From NCBI RefSeq assembly GCF_036346615.1, contig NZ_CP107836.1:1-64000 (forward strand): a DNA stretch of 64,000 nt, given 5' to 3'. This stretch comes from Streptomyces sp. NBC_00523. GTDB taxonomy: Bacteria > Actinomycetota > Actinomycetes > Streptomycetales > Streptomycetaceae. The position numbers and the translations under genes are program-made. The notes under the pieces are model-generated. The model saw only the letters and a program-made list of their open reading frames with translations, had not been told where the DNA came from and ran no database searches. Each line of letters starts with the position of its first letter. Positions within the stretch are counted from its first letter, which is position 1. This document shows, one piece after another, positions 45,794-54,809 of the stretch.

Positions 45794-46917
45794 TTGGTGA
45801 GGTCTCCTTCCGCGGCGTTGACCCCCGCGTAGTGGCGGAGCTTGTCCTCGTCGACGGTGACCCCGAGACCCGGTCCGTCCGGGACCCGCAGGCTGCCGCC
45901 GGACAGCGTGAGCGGCTCGATGATGTCGTCCGCGTGCAGGTAGTACATGGAGTCGATGGCGCGCGACAGCACCGGGGTGCTGGCGACGACCGCGAGGTGG
46001 GCCGCCGTGGCGATGCCCAGTTCGCCGCCGCTGTGCAGGTTCATGCCCAGGCCGAACGTCTCGCAGTGCGCGGCGAGCGCCTTCGTGGCGGAGATGCCGC
46101 CCCACTTGTAGACGTCACCGTGGATCACGTCGACGGCGTTCAGCCGCATCGCGGGTGCGAAGTCCTCGAACCGGACCACGCACATGTTGGTGCACAGCGG
46201 GATGCGTACCTTCTGGCGGACCTGGCTCATCCCCTCGATCCCGACGCAGGGGTCCTCCAGGTACTCCAGGTCCAGTTCCTCCAGGGCGATACCGGCTCGG
46301 ATCGAGTCCGGCACCGACCAGGCGGCATTCGGGTCGACGCGCAGGTCGATCTCGGGCAGCGCGGCGCGCACGGCCCGCAGGATCGCGACGTCGCCCTGGA
46401 CGTCCTTGGTGCCCTTGAGCTTCACGGCCGTGAAGCCGCCCTCGGCGACCACGCGCTCGGTGTGCTCGGCAAGGGCGCGCGGCAGGTCCTCCGCACCGGC
46501 TCCGGGGGCGTCGGCGCGTGTGATCAGGGCGGTCAGCGGCACCTGGTCGCGCACCGGGCCGCCGAGCAGGTCGGTGACCGACTGCCCGGTGGCCTTGCCC
46601 ATGGCGTCCCAGCAGGCGACGTCGATCGCGGCGAGCGCCGCGTATCCCAGGTAGCCGTAGAAGAACGGCACCATGTGGTGGCGGCGGTGGAAAGCCTCCA
46701 GGGCGAACGGGCTGGTACCGATCAGGTCCTCGGCGAGGTCGCGGACGATCGCGGCGACCGGTCGGCCCCACATCGTCTCGCCCCAGCCCTCGACGCCGGA
46801 GTCGGTCTTGATGCGCACCACGGTGCGCGTCTCCCCGGTCTTCGTCTCGAAGGAGCTGGTGAACGGGTTGACGAGGGGCAGGTTGACGACGTGGACGTCG
46901 ACCTCGGTGATCTTCAT
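45790..46917 (-). CDS. Enolase-superfamily dehydratase, glucarate dehydratase-like
   Basis: 375 aa. A capping domain (1-125) precedes a TIM barrel. The catalytic Lys166-x-Lys168 lies in TAVKLKG, metal ligands are Asp195 (RVDPNAAW), Glu221 (YLEDP) and Asn244 (LCTNMCV), and the second-side Asp268 (IHGDVYKWGG) and His295 (MNLHSGGELG) form the acid/base pair. The Asp-Glu-Asn metal set with KxK and Asp-His is typical of the mandelate racemase/glucarate dehydratase branch, acting on acid sugars or related carboxylates by alpha-proton abstraction. The ABC importer and creatininase nearby suggest an amide- or peptide-like substrate. ATG start; it lies 29 bases after the creatininase gene. Confidence 0.88.
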   Translation of the reverse strand: MKITEVDVHVVNLPLVNPFTSSFETKTGETRTVVRIKTDSGVEGWGETMWGRPVAAIVRDLAEDLIGTSPFALEAFHRRHHMVPFFYGYLGYAALAAIDVACWDAMGKATGQSVTDLLGGPVRDQVPLTALITRADAPGAGAEDLPRALAEHTERVVAEGGFTAVKLKGTKDVQGDVAILRAVRAALPEIDLRVDPNAAWSVPDSIRAGIALEELDLEYLEDPCVGIEGMSQVRQKVRIPLCTNMCVVRFEDFAPAMRLNAVDVIHGDVYKWGGISATKALAAHCETFGLGMNLHSGGELGIATAAHLAVVASTPVLSRAIDSMYYLHADDIIEPLTLSGGSLRVPDGPGLGVTVDEDKLRHYAGVNAAEGDLTK

Positions 46918-46946
46918 GTGTACTTCCTTGTGTGAGGTGGTGGGGG

Positions 46947-47741
46947 TCACGCCAGGGGGCGCGACGCGGCGTCGAAGGCGAGTACGGCGCGGGCCAGGCC
47001 GCGGGCGCGCCGGTCGAGCAGGCGCTCTCCGTGCACGGCGTCGGCACCGGCCGCGTCGTCGGTGGCGCCGCCCACCCGCTCCCACTCGCCGTGCCGCTCC
47101 ACGGTCAGTCCGGGGTAGGGCGGCTTGTCGAAGAGGGGCGGGGGCTCGACCGGCGCGTGCCCGGCCCGCTCGTCCCGTACCAGCTCCGGCTGCGCAGCCA
47201 GCATCAGCGACGTCTCGAACCAGCCGGCGTGTCCGGGCACCAGGCCGTCCGGTTCCACCGCGTCGGCGGGCTCACCGGTGTCGGTGAGCGTCCAGTACGA
47301 GCACGCGGCCGCCGTCACGTCGGCGCGCAGCGCGAACCGCTTGACCGCGAGCCGCATGATCTCGTCGTTGCCCCCGTGACCGTTGACGACGAGGACCCGG
47401 CGGTAGCCGCAGGCGGCCAGCGAGTCGAGGAGCTCGTCGAGCACCATGCCGAGCACCGGCGCCGACAGGGTGAGCGCCGCCGCGAACAGATGGTGCGGGC
47501 TGTGTCCGTACGGCAGGGTCGGCAGGCGTACAAGGGCGGGCACAGCCTCCCCGGTGGCGGCGCGCTCGTCGAGCAGGGCCAGGGCGCGGGAGACCACGGC
47601 GTCGGCGAGCATCGTGTCGGTGCCCATCGGCAGGTGCTCGGCGTGCTGCTCCTGGGAGCCGATCGGCAGGACGGCGATCGCCTCGGGCGCCGCCGCCCGT
47701 GTCTCGCGCCAGGTGGTCTCGGTGAGATTGCGGTGGGTCAT
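46947..47741 (-). CDS. Creatininase-family amidohydrolase
   Basis: 264 aa. Metal and catalytic motifs of the creatinine amidohydrolase family are seen: AVLPIGSQEQHAEHLPMGTDT (Glu and His ligands), SPHHLF, VLVVNGHGGNDEI and HAGWFETSLMLA. The family opens cyclic or linear amides such as creatinine or formyl-diamino-pyrimidine (MftE is a peptide-cleaving relative). It is first gene of the minus-strand creatininase-enolase-RidA operon and divergent from the ROK gene. The true substrate is unknown; here it might cleave an imported amide or lactam. Confidence 0.88.
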   Translation of the reverse strand: MTHRNLTETTWRETRAAAPEAIAVLPIGSQEQHAEHLPMGTDTMLADAVVSRALALLDERAATGEAVPALVRLPTLPYGHSPHHLFAAALTLSAPVLGMVLDELLDSLAACGYRRVLVVNGHGGNDEIMRLAVKRFALRADVTAAACSYWTLTDTGEPADAVEPDGLVPGHAGWFETSLMLAAQPELVRDERAGHAPVEPPPLFDKPPYPGLTVERHGEWERVGGATDDAAGADAVHGERLLDRRARGLARAVLAFDAASRPLA

Positions 47742-47782
47742 GCCGCTGTCTCCCCGGTCCGGGGGCATGACAGAGTCGGCGC

Positions 47783-48739
47783 ATGGCGCATGAACGTATT
47801 CCTTTGCGGTTGGTTCCCGACCTGCGGCCGGACGAGCCGGCCGGCCGGGACGGCGGTGTGCTGGGCGCCGTCGAGGTGCTGCCCGGTCTGGTGCGTGCCG
47901 CGCTGCTCACCCGCGCCGGAGCCGTGCGCGCGCGGACGGAGGCCCGCTTCGACCCGGCCGGCTCGGACCCGTCCCTGGTGGACGCGGCGCTGCGCGAGGC
48001 CGCTGCGGTCTTCGACGGGCAGTCCCTGCTCGGGGTGGGCGTGGCGGCGGCCGGTGTGGTGGACCCCGTGGCGGGCCGGATCATCGAGGTGAACGACGCC
48101 CCGGCGCTGCGCGGCCACCCGGTGGCCGACCGGCTCGCTGACCTGTCGGGCGCACCGGTGCGGGTCGAGCACCGGGCGCGTGTGCAGGTGCTCGGTGACC
48201 GCTGGTTCGGTGCGGGGCGCGGCCGGCGCTCGTTCGCCTCCGTCGCGACCGGCGACGTCCTCGGCGTGGGCATCCTCTACGAAGGGGAGGTGCTCGCCCC
48301 GGCCGGCGGCCGCAGCGGTGCCCACATGACGGTCACCGCGAGCGGTGAGTTCTGTACCTGCGGACGGCGTGGCTGCTGGAAGACCGTGGCGACGACCCGG
48401 TGGCTGCGTGAGCGCGCCGCCGAGCACGGCTTCTCGCAGGGCGAGGCCACGCTGGCGGCCCTGGTGGCGTCCGACGCGCCGGCCGCCGCCCGTCTTGTCG
48501 ACCGGTACGCGGAGAACCTGGTGCTGGGCCTGGCCACCGTCCAGCAGCTGTTCGCGTGCGGCCTGTTCGTGCTGCACGGCGAGGCCCTGGACGGCGGCGA
48601 GCCGTTCCGGGCCCTGGTCGAGTCGCGGCTGCGCGCCGACGCGCTCGGCGGCGGCGAGCTGCCCACCGTGGTCCTGGGCGAGGCCGCGGACACCGGCACG
48701 CTGCTGGGGGCGGCGGGGCTGGTGCTGTCGGGGAGCTAG
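47783..48739 (+). CDS. ROK-family protein
   Basis: 318 aa. No N-terminal helix-turn-helix is visible, so it is more like a sugar kinase than a NagC repressor. The ROK metal motif appears as [11 protein letters not shown] (Cys-x-Cys-Gly-x-x-Gly-Cys) and [16 protein letters not shown]... is the substrate/phosphate region, but the canonical Asp-x-Gly-x-Thr ATP motif at the start is poor ([15 protein letters not shown]), so kinase activity is uncertain and it may be a sensor. It lies divergent from the creatininase gene and stops nine bases from the convergent ABC ATPase gene. Confidence 0.82.
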   Translation: MAHERIPLRLVPDLRPDEPAGRDGGVLGAVEVLPGLVRAALLTRAGAVRARTEARFDPAGSDPSLVDAALREAAAVFDGQSLLGVGVAAAGVVDPVAGRIIEVNDAPALRGHPVADRLADLSGAPVRVEHRARVQVLGDRWFGAGRGRRSFASVATGDVLGVGILYEGEVLAPAGGRSGAHMTVTASGEFCTCGRRGCWKTVATTRWLRERAAEHGFSQGEATLAALVASDAPAAARLVDRYAENLVLGLATVQQLFACGLFVLHGEALDGGEPFRALVESRLRADALGGGELPTVVLGEAADTGTLLGAAGLVLSGS

Positions 48740-48747
48740 GGCCACCC

Positions 48748-49566
48748 TCACGCGCCGACGCCTCCCAGGATCCGGCGGCCGGCTTCGGGGACGGGTACGG
48801 CGTCCAGGAGGCGCCGGGTGTAGGCGTCCTCGGGCGAGGTGAACACCTGGTCCGCGGTGCCGGACTCGACGATGCGGCCCTGTCGCATCACGGCCACCCG
48901 GTCAGCGATCTGCCGCACCACGGCCAGGTTGTGCGAGATGAAGAAGTAGGTCAGGCCGAGGCGTTCCTGGAGATCGGCGAGCAGGTCGAGTACGCGGGCC
49001 TGGACGGACACGTCGAGCGCGCTCGTCGGCTCGTCCAGCACGACCAGGCGCGGTTCCAGCGCGAGGGCCCGGGCGATGGAGATGCGCTGGCGCTGCCCGC
49101 CGGAGAACTCGTGCGGATACCGGTCGAGGATGCCGGCGTCCAGGCCGACGGCGTCGAGGAGTTCCCCGGCCCGGTCGCGTACCTTCGCCCGGCCGCGCCG
49201 CCCGCGTGCCCACTCCTCGTGGGTGACCAGGGGCTCCCCGACGATGTCGGCGATCCGGAGTCGCGGGTTCATGCTGGAGTACGGGTCCTGGAGCACGACC
49301 TGCATCTGCCGGCGCAGTGGCCTCAGCGCCGCCCCCTTCACGGCGAGGAGGTCCGTGCCGTCGAACCGTACGGTGCCGGCGGTGGGTTCGAGCAGCCGCA
49401 GCAGCAGCCGGGTGAGCGTCGTCTTGCCGCAGCCGGACTCGCCGACCAGGGCGTAGGTCTCGCCTTCCCGGACGGTGAGCGAGACGTCGTCGACGGCGAC
49501 GCTCGGCGGCCGGCCGGGGAACTCCTTGCGCAGTCCTTCGATCTCCAGCAGCGGGGTCGTGGTCAT
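48748..49566 (-). CDS. Peptide-type ABC importer ATPase (OppF-like)
   Basis: 272 aa. Walker [11 protein letters not shown]-loop [12 protein letters not shown], signature [15 protein letters not shown], Walker [13 protein letters not shown] and a His-loop FISHNL. The DppF/OppF C-terminal oligopeptide extension ([24 protein letters not shown]) is present. It pairs with the upstream OppD-like ATPase, whose gene it overlaps by ATGA, to drive uptake of the ligand bound by the lipoprotein at 52275-53849. It is last gene of the importer operon. Confidence 0.93.
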   Translation of the reverse strand: MTTTPLLEIEGLRKEFPGRPPSVAVDDVSLTVREGETYALVGESGCGKTTLTRLLLRLLEPTAGTVRFDGTDLLAVKGAALRPLRRQMQVVLQDPYSSMNPRLRIADIVGEPLVTHEEWARGRRGRAKVRDRAGELLDAVGLDAGILDRYPHEFSGGQRQRISIARALALEPRLVVLDEPTSALDVSVQARVLDLLADLQERLGLTYFFISHNLAVVRQIADRVAVMRQGRIVESGTADQVFTSPEDAYTRRLLDAVPVPEAGRRILGGVGA

Positions 49567-50390
49567 GCGACGGGCTCCAGTCGGGGGGTGGCGGCCAGCA
49601 GCTCGCGTGTGTACGGGGCGGCGGGGCGCGTGAAGACCTGTTCGACGTCGCCGGTCTCGACGACCTCGCCGTGCCGCATGACGACGACGCGGTCGGCGGT
49701 CTCGGCGACGACGCCCAGGTCGTGGGTGATGAGCAGCACGGCCATGCCGTGGCGCCGCTGGAGCCGTACGAGCAGCTCCAGGATCTGTCGCTGCACCGTC
49801 ACGTCGAGCGCCGTGGTGGGCTCGTCCGCGATGAGGACGCGGGGGCGGGCGACGAGCGCGGAGGCGATCATGACGCGTTGGCGCAGACCGCCGGAGAGCT
49901 CGTGCGGGTACTGGCGGTAGCGCCGCTCGGGGTCGGGGATGCCGACCTCGTCCAGCGCGGTCAGCGCGGCCCGGCGGGCCTCGGCGCGGGTGTGGTCGCC
50001 GTGCAGCCGCAGCACCTCGGACACCTGGTCCCCCACCCGTTGCAGGGGGTCGAGGCTGGTCATCGGGTCCTGGAAGACCATGGATATCCGGGAGCCGCGG
50101 ATCTTGCGGAGTTCCTTCTCGCGCAGGGCGAGTACGTCCCGGCCGTCGAGGAGCACCTGGCCGCCCGCGTACACGCACGGAGGTTCCGGGTTCAGGCGCA
50201 TCGCGGACAGGGCGGTGGCGGACTTGCCGCTGCCGGACTCGCCGACGACGGCGAGCGTCTCGCCGGCGGCGACCGAGAGGTTCACTCCGCGTACGGCGTG
50301 CACGGTGGAGGAGGCGAGCGCGAAGTCGACGCGGAGGTCCCGGAATTCGAGGACGGGCTCGGCGGGCGGGGTCTGTGCGGAGTCGGTCAT
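49563..50390 (-). CDS. Peptide-type ABC importer ATPase (OppD-like)
   Basis: 275 aa. Walker [11 protein letters not shown]-loop [11 protein letters not shown], signature [15 protein letters not shown], Walker [13 protein letters not shown], and the OppD C-terminal oligopeptide tail ([23 protein letters not shown]). Overlaps both neighbours by ATGA. The cysteine-containing Fe-S cluster tail of some OppD proteins is not obvious. Confidence 0.93.
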   Translation of the reverse strand: MTDSAQTPPAEPVLEFRDLRVDFALASSTVHAVRGVNLSVAAGETLAVVGESGSGKSATALSAMRLNPEPPCVYAGGQVLLDGRDVLALREKELRKIRGSRISMVFQDPMTSLDPLQRVGDQVSEVLRLHGDHTRAEARRAALTALDEVGIPDPERRYRQYPHELSGGLRQRVMIASALVARPRVLIADEPTTALDVTVQRQILELLVRLQRRHGMAVLLITHDLGVVAETADRVVVMRHGEVVETGDVEQVFTRPAAPYTRELLAATPRLEPVA

Positions 50391-51298
50391 CGGCGGTACG
50401 CCTTCGGGTCCGCGACGTCGCGCAGCGCGTCGCCCAGGATGTTGATGGAGAGCGAGGTGAGCATCAGGGCGATGCCGGGGAAGACGGCGATCCACCAGGA
50501 CGTGCCGAGGTAGAGCTGTCCGTCGGCGAGCATGCCGCCCCAGGTCACCGTCTCCTTGGGGACGCCGAGGCCCAGGTAGCTGAGCGACGCCTCGGCGACG
50601 ATGGCGGACGCGATGTGCAGCGTGCCGATGGTGGCCAGGGGTGCCATGACGTTGGGCAGCAGGTGGCGCCGCATGATGGCGAGGTCGCCGACGCCGATCG
50701 CGCGGGCCTCGGTGACGAAGTCGCGGGTGCGCAGCGACAGGACTTCGGAGCGCACCACCCGGGCGTACGACACCCAGCCGGTGACGCCGATCACGAGGAT
50801 CACGTAGCCCAGGCCCGAGCCGACGAATCCGACGACGGCGAGCGCCAGCAGGATCGCGGGGAAGGCGAGCTGGACGTCGGCGAACCGCATCACGACCCGG
50901 TCGGTCCAGCCGCCGAGGTACCCGGAGGCGAGGCCGGCGAGGGTGCCGATCACACCGGCGAGCAGGGCCGCGCCCGCGCCGACGAGCAGGGAGACCCGGG
51001 TGCCGTAGACGACCCGGGAGAGCAGGTCGCGGCCGAGCTGGTCGGTGCCGAGCAGATGGGCGCTGTCGCCCCCGGACTGCCAGGCGGGCGGCTGGAGCCT
51101 GCCGAGGAGGTTCTGGGCGGCCGGGTCGGTGGGCGCGATCAGGGGTGCGAACAGCGCGCACACGACGATCAGCAGGAGGAAGACGAGCGCGACGGCGGCC
51201 AGCCGGTTGCGGAGCAGTGAGCGCAGCACGGAGGGCTGGGCGGAGACGGGAGCGGGGGCGGTGGAAGGGGCCGTGGGGGCGGGGGCGGTGGTGGTCAT
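50387..51298 (-). CDS. Peptide-type ABC importer permease (OppC-like)
   Basis: 303 aa. A cytoplasmic Pro/Ala-rich start and OppC_N helix (LRNRLAAVALVFLLLIVVCALFAPLI region) precede six membrane helices in total. The EAA loop reads FVTEARAIGVGDLAIMRRHLLPNVMAPL and couples to the ATPases. Overlaps OppD start by ATGA. Confidence 0.92.
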   Translation of the reverse strand: MTTTAPAPTAPSTAPAPVSAQPSVLRSLLRNRLAAVALVFLLLIVVCALFAPLIAPTDPAAQNLLGRLQPPAWQSGGDSAHLLGTDQLGRDLLSRVVYGTRVSLLVGAGAALLAGVIGTLAGLASGYLGGWTDRVVMRFADVQLAFPAILLALAVVGFVGSGLGYVILVIGVTGWVSYARVVRSEVLSLRTRDFVTEARAIGVGDLAIMRRHLLPNVMAPLATIGTLHIASAIVAEASLSYLGLGVPKETVTWGGMLADGQLYLGTSWWIAVFPGIALMLTSLSINILGDALRDVADPKAYRR

Positions 51299-52275
51299 CG
51301 GGAGTTCCTCACCCTCGGGTCGAGGAGGCCGTAGGACAGGTCCACGAGCAGGTTCACCACGACGAAGGTGGCGGCGAACAGCAGCACGGTGCCCTGGACC
51401 AGGGGGAAGTCGCGGTTGGCGATGGCTTGGACGGTCAGCTGGCCGACGCCGGGCCAGGAGAAGACCTGCTCGGTGAGGATCGCGCCGCCGAGCAGGCTGC
51501 CGATCTCCAGCCCGACGACCGTCACCACGGGCAGCGACGCGTTGCGCAGTCCGTGCCGGAGCACGGTGCGTACCGGTCCCAGGCCGCGGGCGCGTGCCGT
51601 ACGGATGTGGTCGGAGCCGAGCACGTCGATCAGTGAGGAGCGCAGCAGCCGTGCGACGACGGCGACGGAGTAGACGGCCAGGGTGACCGACGGCAGTACG
51701 AGGTGGGCGAAGGTGCCGTATCCGGAGGCGGGCAGCGCGTGCAGGCCGACGGCGAACACGAGGATGAGCAGGATGCCCACCCAGAAGGCGGGGGTCGACT
51801 GGCCGATCAGGACGGCCGTGATGACTCCGCGGTCGGCGGCCTTGCCGCGCCGCATCGCCGCGATGGTCCCGGCGGGCAGAGCGATCACCAGCGTCACCAC
51901 GAGGGCGCCGGCCGCGAGCAGCAGCGTCGCGGGGATGCGGTCGGCCAGGACCGCGCGGACCGGCTGGTTGTAGAAGAGGGAGTTGCCGAAGTCGAAGCGC
52001 GGCAGGCCCCACAGGTAGTCCAGGTACTGCGTGAGCAGCGGCCGGTCCAGGCCCAGGCTGTGCCGCAGCACGGCCTCCTGCTGGGCGGTGGCGTCGGGGG
52101 GCAGCATCACCTTCACCGGGTCGCCGGACAGGCGTACCAGGAAGAACACGACGGTGGCGGTGCACAGCAGGACCAGGAGTGCGGTGCCGAGGCGGGAGAC
52201 GGCGGGCCGCAGGACGGCCCAGGCGCGACTGGGCCCGGAGACCTGTACGCCGGGTGCGGTCAGGGTCTGGCTCAT
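51295..52275 (-). CDS. Peptide-type ABC importer permease (OppB-like)
   Basis: 326 aa. It has an N-terminal helix, the OppB-typical GDP-x-x-V element (LSGDPVKVMLPPDAT), LGLDRPLLTQYLDYLWGLPRFDFGNSLFYNQPV and the EAA loop HIRTARARGLGPVRTVLRHGLRNASLPV. ATG at 52275 and an adjacent GTG at 52278 are both possible; either overlaps the stop of the binding-protein gene. It forms the channel with OppC. Confidence 0.92.
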   Translation of the reverse strand: MSQTLTAPGVQVSGPSRAWAVLRPAVSRLGTALLVLLCTATVVFFLVRLSGDPVKVMLPPDATAQQEAVLRHSLGLDRPLLTQYLDYLWGLPRFDFGNSLFYNQPVRAVLADRIPATLLLAAGALVVTLVIALPAGTIAAMRRGKAADRGVITAVLIGQSTPAFWVGILLILVFAVGLHALPASGYGTFAHLVLPSVTLAVYSVAVVARLLRSSLIDVLGSDHIRTARARGLGPVRTVLRHGLRNASLPVVTVVGLEIGSLLGGAILTEQVFSWPGVGQLTVQAIANRDFPLVQGTVLLFAATFVVVNLLVDLSYGLLDPRVRNSR

Positions 52276-53849
52276 CACACGGCCACCTTCGCGCTCGCCA
52301 TGTCCAGCACCCCTGCGGCGCCGGGCGTCCAGCTCGGCCGGGTGTTGTGCACGTAGATGTTGTCGATCTGGTAGAGGGGCACGAACGGCGCCTCGTCCTT
52401 GATGAGTTGCTGGAGTTCGGAGAAGGCGCGGCGGCGCACGTCCGGATCGACGGACAGTTCCTCGCGGTCCACGAGCTGGTCGGCGCGCTTGTGGTGCCAG
52501 CGGCTCTGCCGCCGGTCGCTGCGCACGTTCGACTGGAGCATGCTCTCGCCGTCCATGGTCCAGACGGTGGACGCGGCGAGATAGATGGGGCCGAGCGCGC
52601 CGTGGTTGGAGGAGGTGAGGCGCTGGGAGTACGTGCCCGGGTCGAGCAGGTTCACCCTGGCCCGGACACCGGCGCGGGCCAGCAGGCCGGCGATGGCCTC
52701 GGCCACGTTGGCGTCCAGGTTGGAGGCGGTGATCGAGGTGCTGATGCCGTCGGGGTGTCCAGCCTCGGCCAGCAGTGCGCGGGCCTTGGTGAGCGAACGC
52801 TCGAAGGGCTTCACGGACGCGTCGAAACCGAAGGCGCCGCGCGGGATCATCGCCGGGACCTCGGTGGCCTTCCCGCCGAGCACGGCCTTGATGAGCAGGG
52901 GCACGTCGATGGCGTGGTTGAGCGCCTGCCGTACGCGCCGGTCACGCAGCGGTCCCTCGGTGAGGGTGTCGAGCGACAGATACGAGGTGCGGATGCCGGT
53001 GTGGTGGCCGATCTCCACGCCCGGGTAGCCGGCCAGTTGCTGCGCCGCGTCGGGGGTCATGCCCGCCACGATGTCGACGCCCCCGCTCTGCAGCGCGGCC
53101 AGCGCGGAGGAGGAGTTGGGGGCGGGTACGAAGACGAGCTCGTCGACGTGCGGGCGGCCCTGCCAGTGGTGGTCGTAGGCGGCGAGGCGCAGTTCGTGGT
53201 CGCGCTGCCAGCGCCGGAACGTGAACGGGCCGGTGCCCACCGGGTGCGCGGCGAAGCCCTCGTCGCCGACCTTCGCGAGGTAGCGCGGGGGTACGACGAC
53301 GCCGCCGAACAGGGACAGCTTCGCGGGAAGGATCGGGTCGTGCACCGAGGTGCGGACATCGACCGTGTACGGGTCGACCACCTTGACGCCTTCGACGTAA
53401 CGCAGTTCCACGATGGGCGACTTCGTCGCGGGGTCGAGCAGCCGCTCGATGCTGAAGCGAACGGCCTCGGCGTCGCACGGCTCCCCGTTGTGGAAGGTGA
53501 CGCCCCGGCGCAGCTCGAACCGCCACGCCTTGGGCTCAACGGCCTTCCAGGACAGGGCGATCCGCGGCTGGAGCGAGTTGTCGCGGCCCCGCGTGGTGAG
53601 CGTGTCGAACATGTTGATCAGGGCGTTCATCGACGTCATGTCGCCCTGCTTGTGCGGGTCCATCGTCTTCGGGTCCCCGGTCTGGGAGACCCGCAGCACA
53701 TTGCCGGCCGAGGCCGCCGAGGGGGCTCCGCACCCGGTCAGCAGGGCGGGAGCGGCGAGAGCGGGCACCGCGAGGCCACTCAGGCGCAGCACCGAACGGC
53801 GGGAGAACCCGAGTCCCGGGCCGCCTCCCCCTTCACGTATTCGTTCCAT
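52275..53849 (-). CDS. Solute-binding lipoprotein, family 5 (peptide/nickel type)
   Basis: 524 aa. A twin-arginine-like start (SRRSVLRLSG) and lipobox LLTGC with Cys40 indicate an exported lipoprotein. SBP_bac_5 features: GDPKTMDPHKQGDMTSMNAL, GVTFHNGEPCDAEAV, VGTGPFTFRRW, VRQALNHAIDV, LLAEAGHPDG and APFVPLYQIDNIYVHN. Such receptors bind oligopeptides, but also opines, glycosides or antibiotics. It is first gene of the five-gene importer operon and is divergent from the IclR regulator, which probably controls it. In context the ligand is probably an amide-containing acid or peptide feeding the creatininase/enolase/RidA genes. Confidence 0.9.
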   Translation of the reverse strand: MERIREGGGGPGLGFSRRSVLRLSGLAVPALAAPALLTGCGAPSAASAGNVLRVSQTGDPKTMDPHKQGDMTSMNALINMFDTLTTRGRDNSLQPRIALSWKAVEPKAWRFELRRGVTFHNGEPCDAEAVRFSIERLLDPATKSPIVELRYVEGVKVVDPYTVDVRTSVHDPILPAKLSLFGGVVVPPRYLAKVGDEGFAAHPVGTGPFTFRRWQRDHELRLAAYDHHWQGRPHVDELVFVPAPNSSSALAALQSGGVDIVAGMTPDAAQQLAGYPGVEIGHHTGIRTSYLSLDTLTEGPLRDRRVRQALNHAIDVPLLIKAVLGGKATEVPAMIPRGAFGFDASVKPFERSLTKARALLAEAGHPDGISTSITASNLDANVAEAIAGLLARAGVRARVNLLDPGTYSQRLTSSNHGALGPIYLAASTVWTMDGESMLQSNVRSDRRQSRWHHKRADQLVDREELSVDPDVRRRAFSELQQLIKDEAPFVPLYQIDNIYVHNTRPSWTPGAAGVLDMASAKVAV

Positions 53850-53896
53850 TGGACAACACACTCGTTCCGGTGAATGGAATGCAGTTCGGGTAAGGT
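53844..53896. promoter_or_regulatory. Divergent control region, importer operon / iclR-type gene
   Basis: On the minus strand GGAACGA(A/G)T occurs twice in direct orientation (complements near 53840-53848 and 53861-53869). The inverted repeat TTCC-N7-GGAA spans 53865-53879. TAAGGT (53891-53896) lies seven bases before the IclR ATG and may be a -10 for a leaderless transcript. IclR-family proteins usually bind such short palindromes with TGGAA/TTCCA arms between themselves and their target operon. Confidence 0.5.
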
Positions 53897-53903
53897 AGGC
53901 CAC

Positions 53904-54809
53904 ATGGGGAAACCGGTCAACAGTCGTTCGCAGAAGCAGACCTCCGCCGCGCTGCCCGTCGGCGCCTCCGGAGCGGATATCGCACCGCCCGCCCCCGGCC
54001 CGGTGGACAAGGCGATGGAAGTCCTGACGGCCCTCGCCGAGGCGGGCGCCCCGCATCGCCTCGCGGACCTCGCCCGGAGTACGGGACTGGCCAAACCGAC
54101 CGTGCACCGACTGCTCCGCGCGCTCGCCGCGTCGGGCTACGCCGAGCCGGGCCCAGGGGGCAGCTACCGGCCGGGACCCCGGCTCCTCGGCCTGGCCGCG
54201 GGTGTGCTCGCCGACGACGCCGCGCTGCGCAGGGTCGGGCCGGTTCTGGACGAACTCCGCGTGCGCACCGGGCTGTTCGCTTCGTACGTGGTCCGCGACG
54301 ACCGCACCGTCATCCATCTGGACGTCCGCGCTCCGGCGCAGGACTTCGGCCTCGGCCTGAGCCCCGGCTTCCGCGAACCGCTCACCTCGGGGGCAGCGGG
54401 CCTCGCCCTGCTCGCCGACCTGCCGGCCGCGGAGCGCGAACCGCTGTCCGCCGGCCCCGACGGTGCGCCCGCCGACGAGGTGACCCGCGCGGTCCTGTCC
54501 GCGGCGGCCCGGGACGGCTACGCCTTCGACGGCTCCGACGCCTGGCTCGACCGCCGTGCGCTCGCCGCCCCGGTGCGCGATGCGACCGGCCGCGCGGTGG
54601 GGGCCCTCGTGCTCACCGGTCTCGCCTTCACGCTCGACGAGGCGGCGGCGCGGCTTTACGGGCCGGTGGTGCGGTCGGCCGCCGCCGCGGTCTCGGCGGG
54701 CCTGGCCGCGCAGCCCGGCGCACGGCTCGGTCTGGTGCCGGGCCACGACCGCGATACGGATCGCGGCGCGGGGACCGCCGGAAGCGGCGGGGCGGAGGAG
54801 TCCCGGTGA
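53904..54809 (+). CDS. IclR-family transcriptional regulator
   Basis: 301 aa. A disordered start is followed by an N-terminal winged helix (about residues 33-95: VDKAMEVLTALAEAGAPHRLADLARSTGLAKPTVHRLLRAL) and the IclR effector domain (about 100-285) with a substrate-sensing GSSxx-like region weakly kept as TSGAAGLALLA. It is divergent from the importer operon and coupled (GTGA) to a downstream serine hydrolase gene. Its effector is likely a metabolite of the imported compound. Confidence 0.9.
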   Translation: MGKPVNSRSQKQTSAALPVGASGADIAPPAPGPVDKAMEVLTALAEAGAPHRLADLARSTGLAKPTVHRLLRALAASGYAEPGPGGSYRPGPRLLGLAAGVLADDAALRRVGPVLDELRVRTGLFASYVVRDDRTVIHLDVRAPAQDFGLGLSPGFREPLTSGAAGLALLADLPAAEREPLSAGPDGAPADEVTRAVLSAAARDGYAFDGSDAWLDRRALAAPVRDATGRAVGALVLTGLAFTLDEAAARLYGPVVRSAAAAVSAGLAAQPGARLGLVPGHDRDTDRGAGTAGSGGAEESR

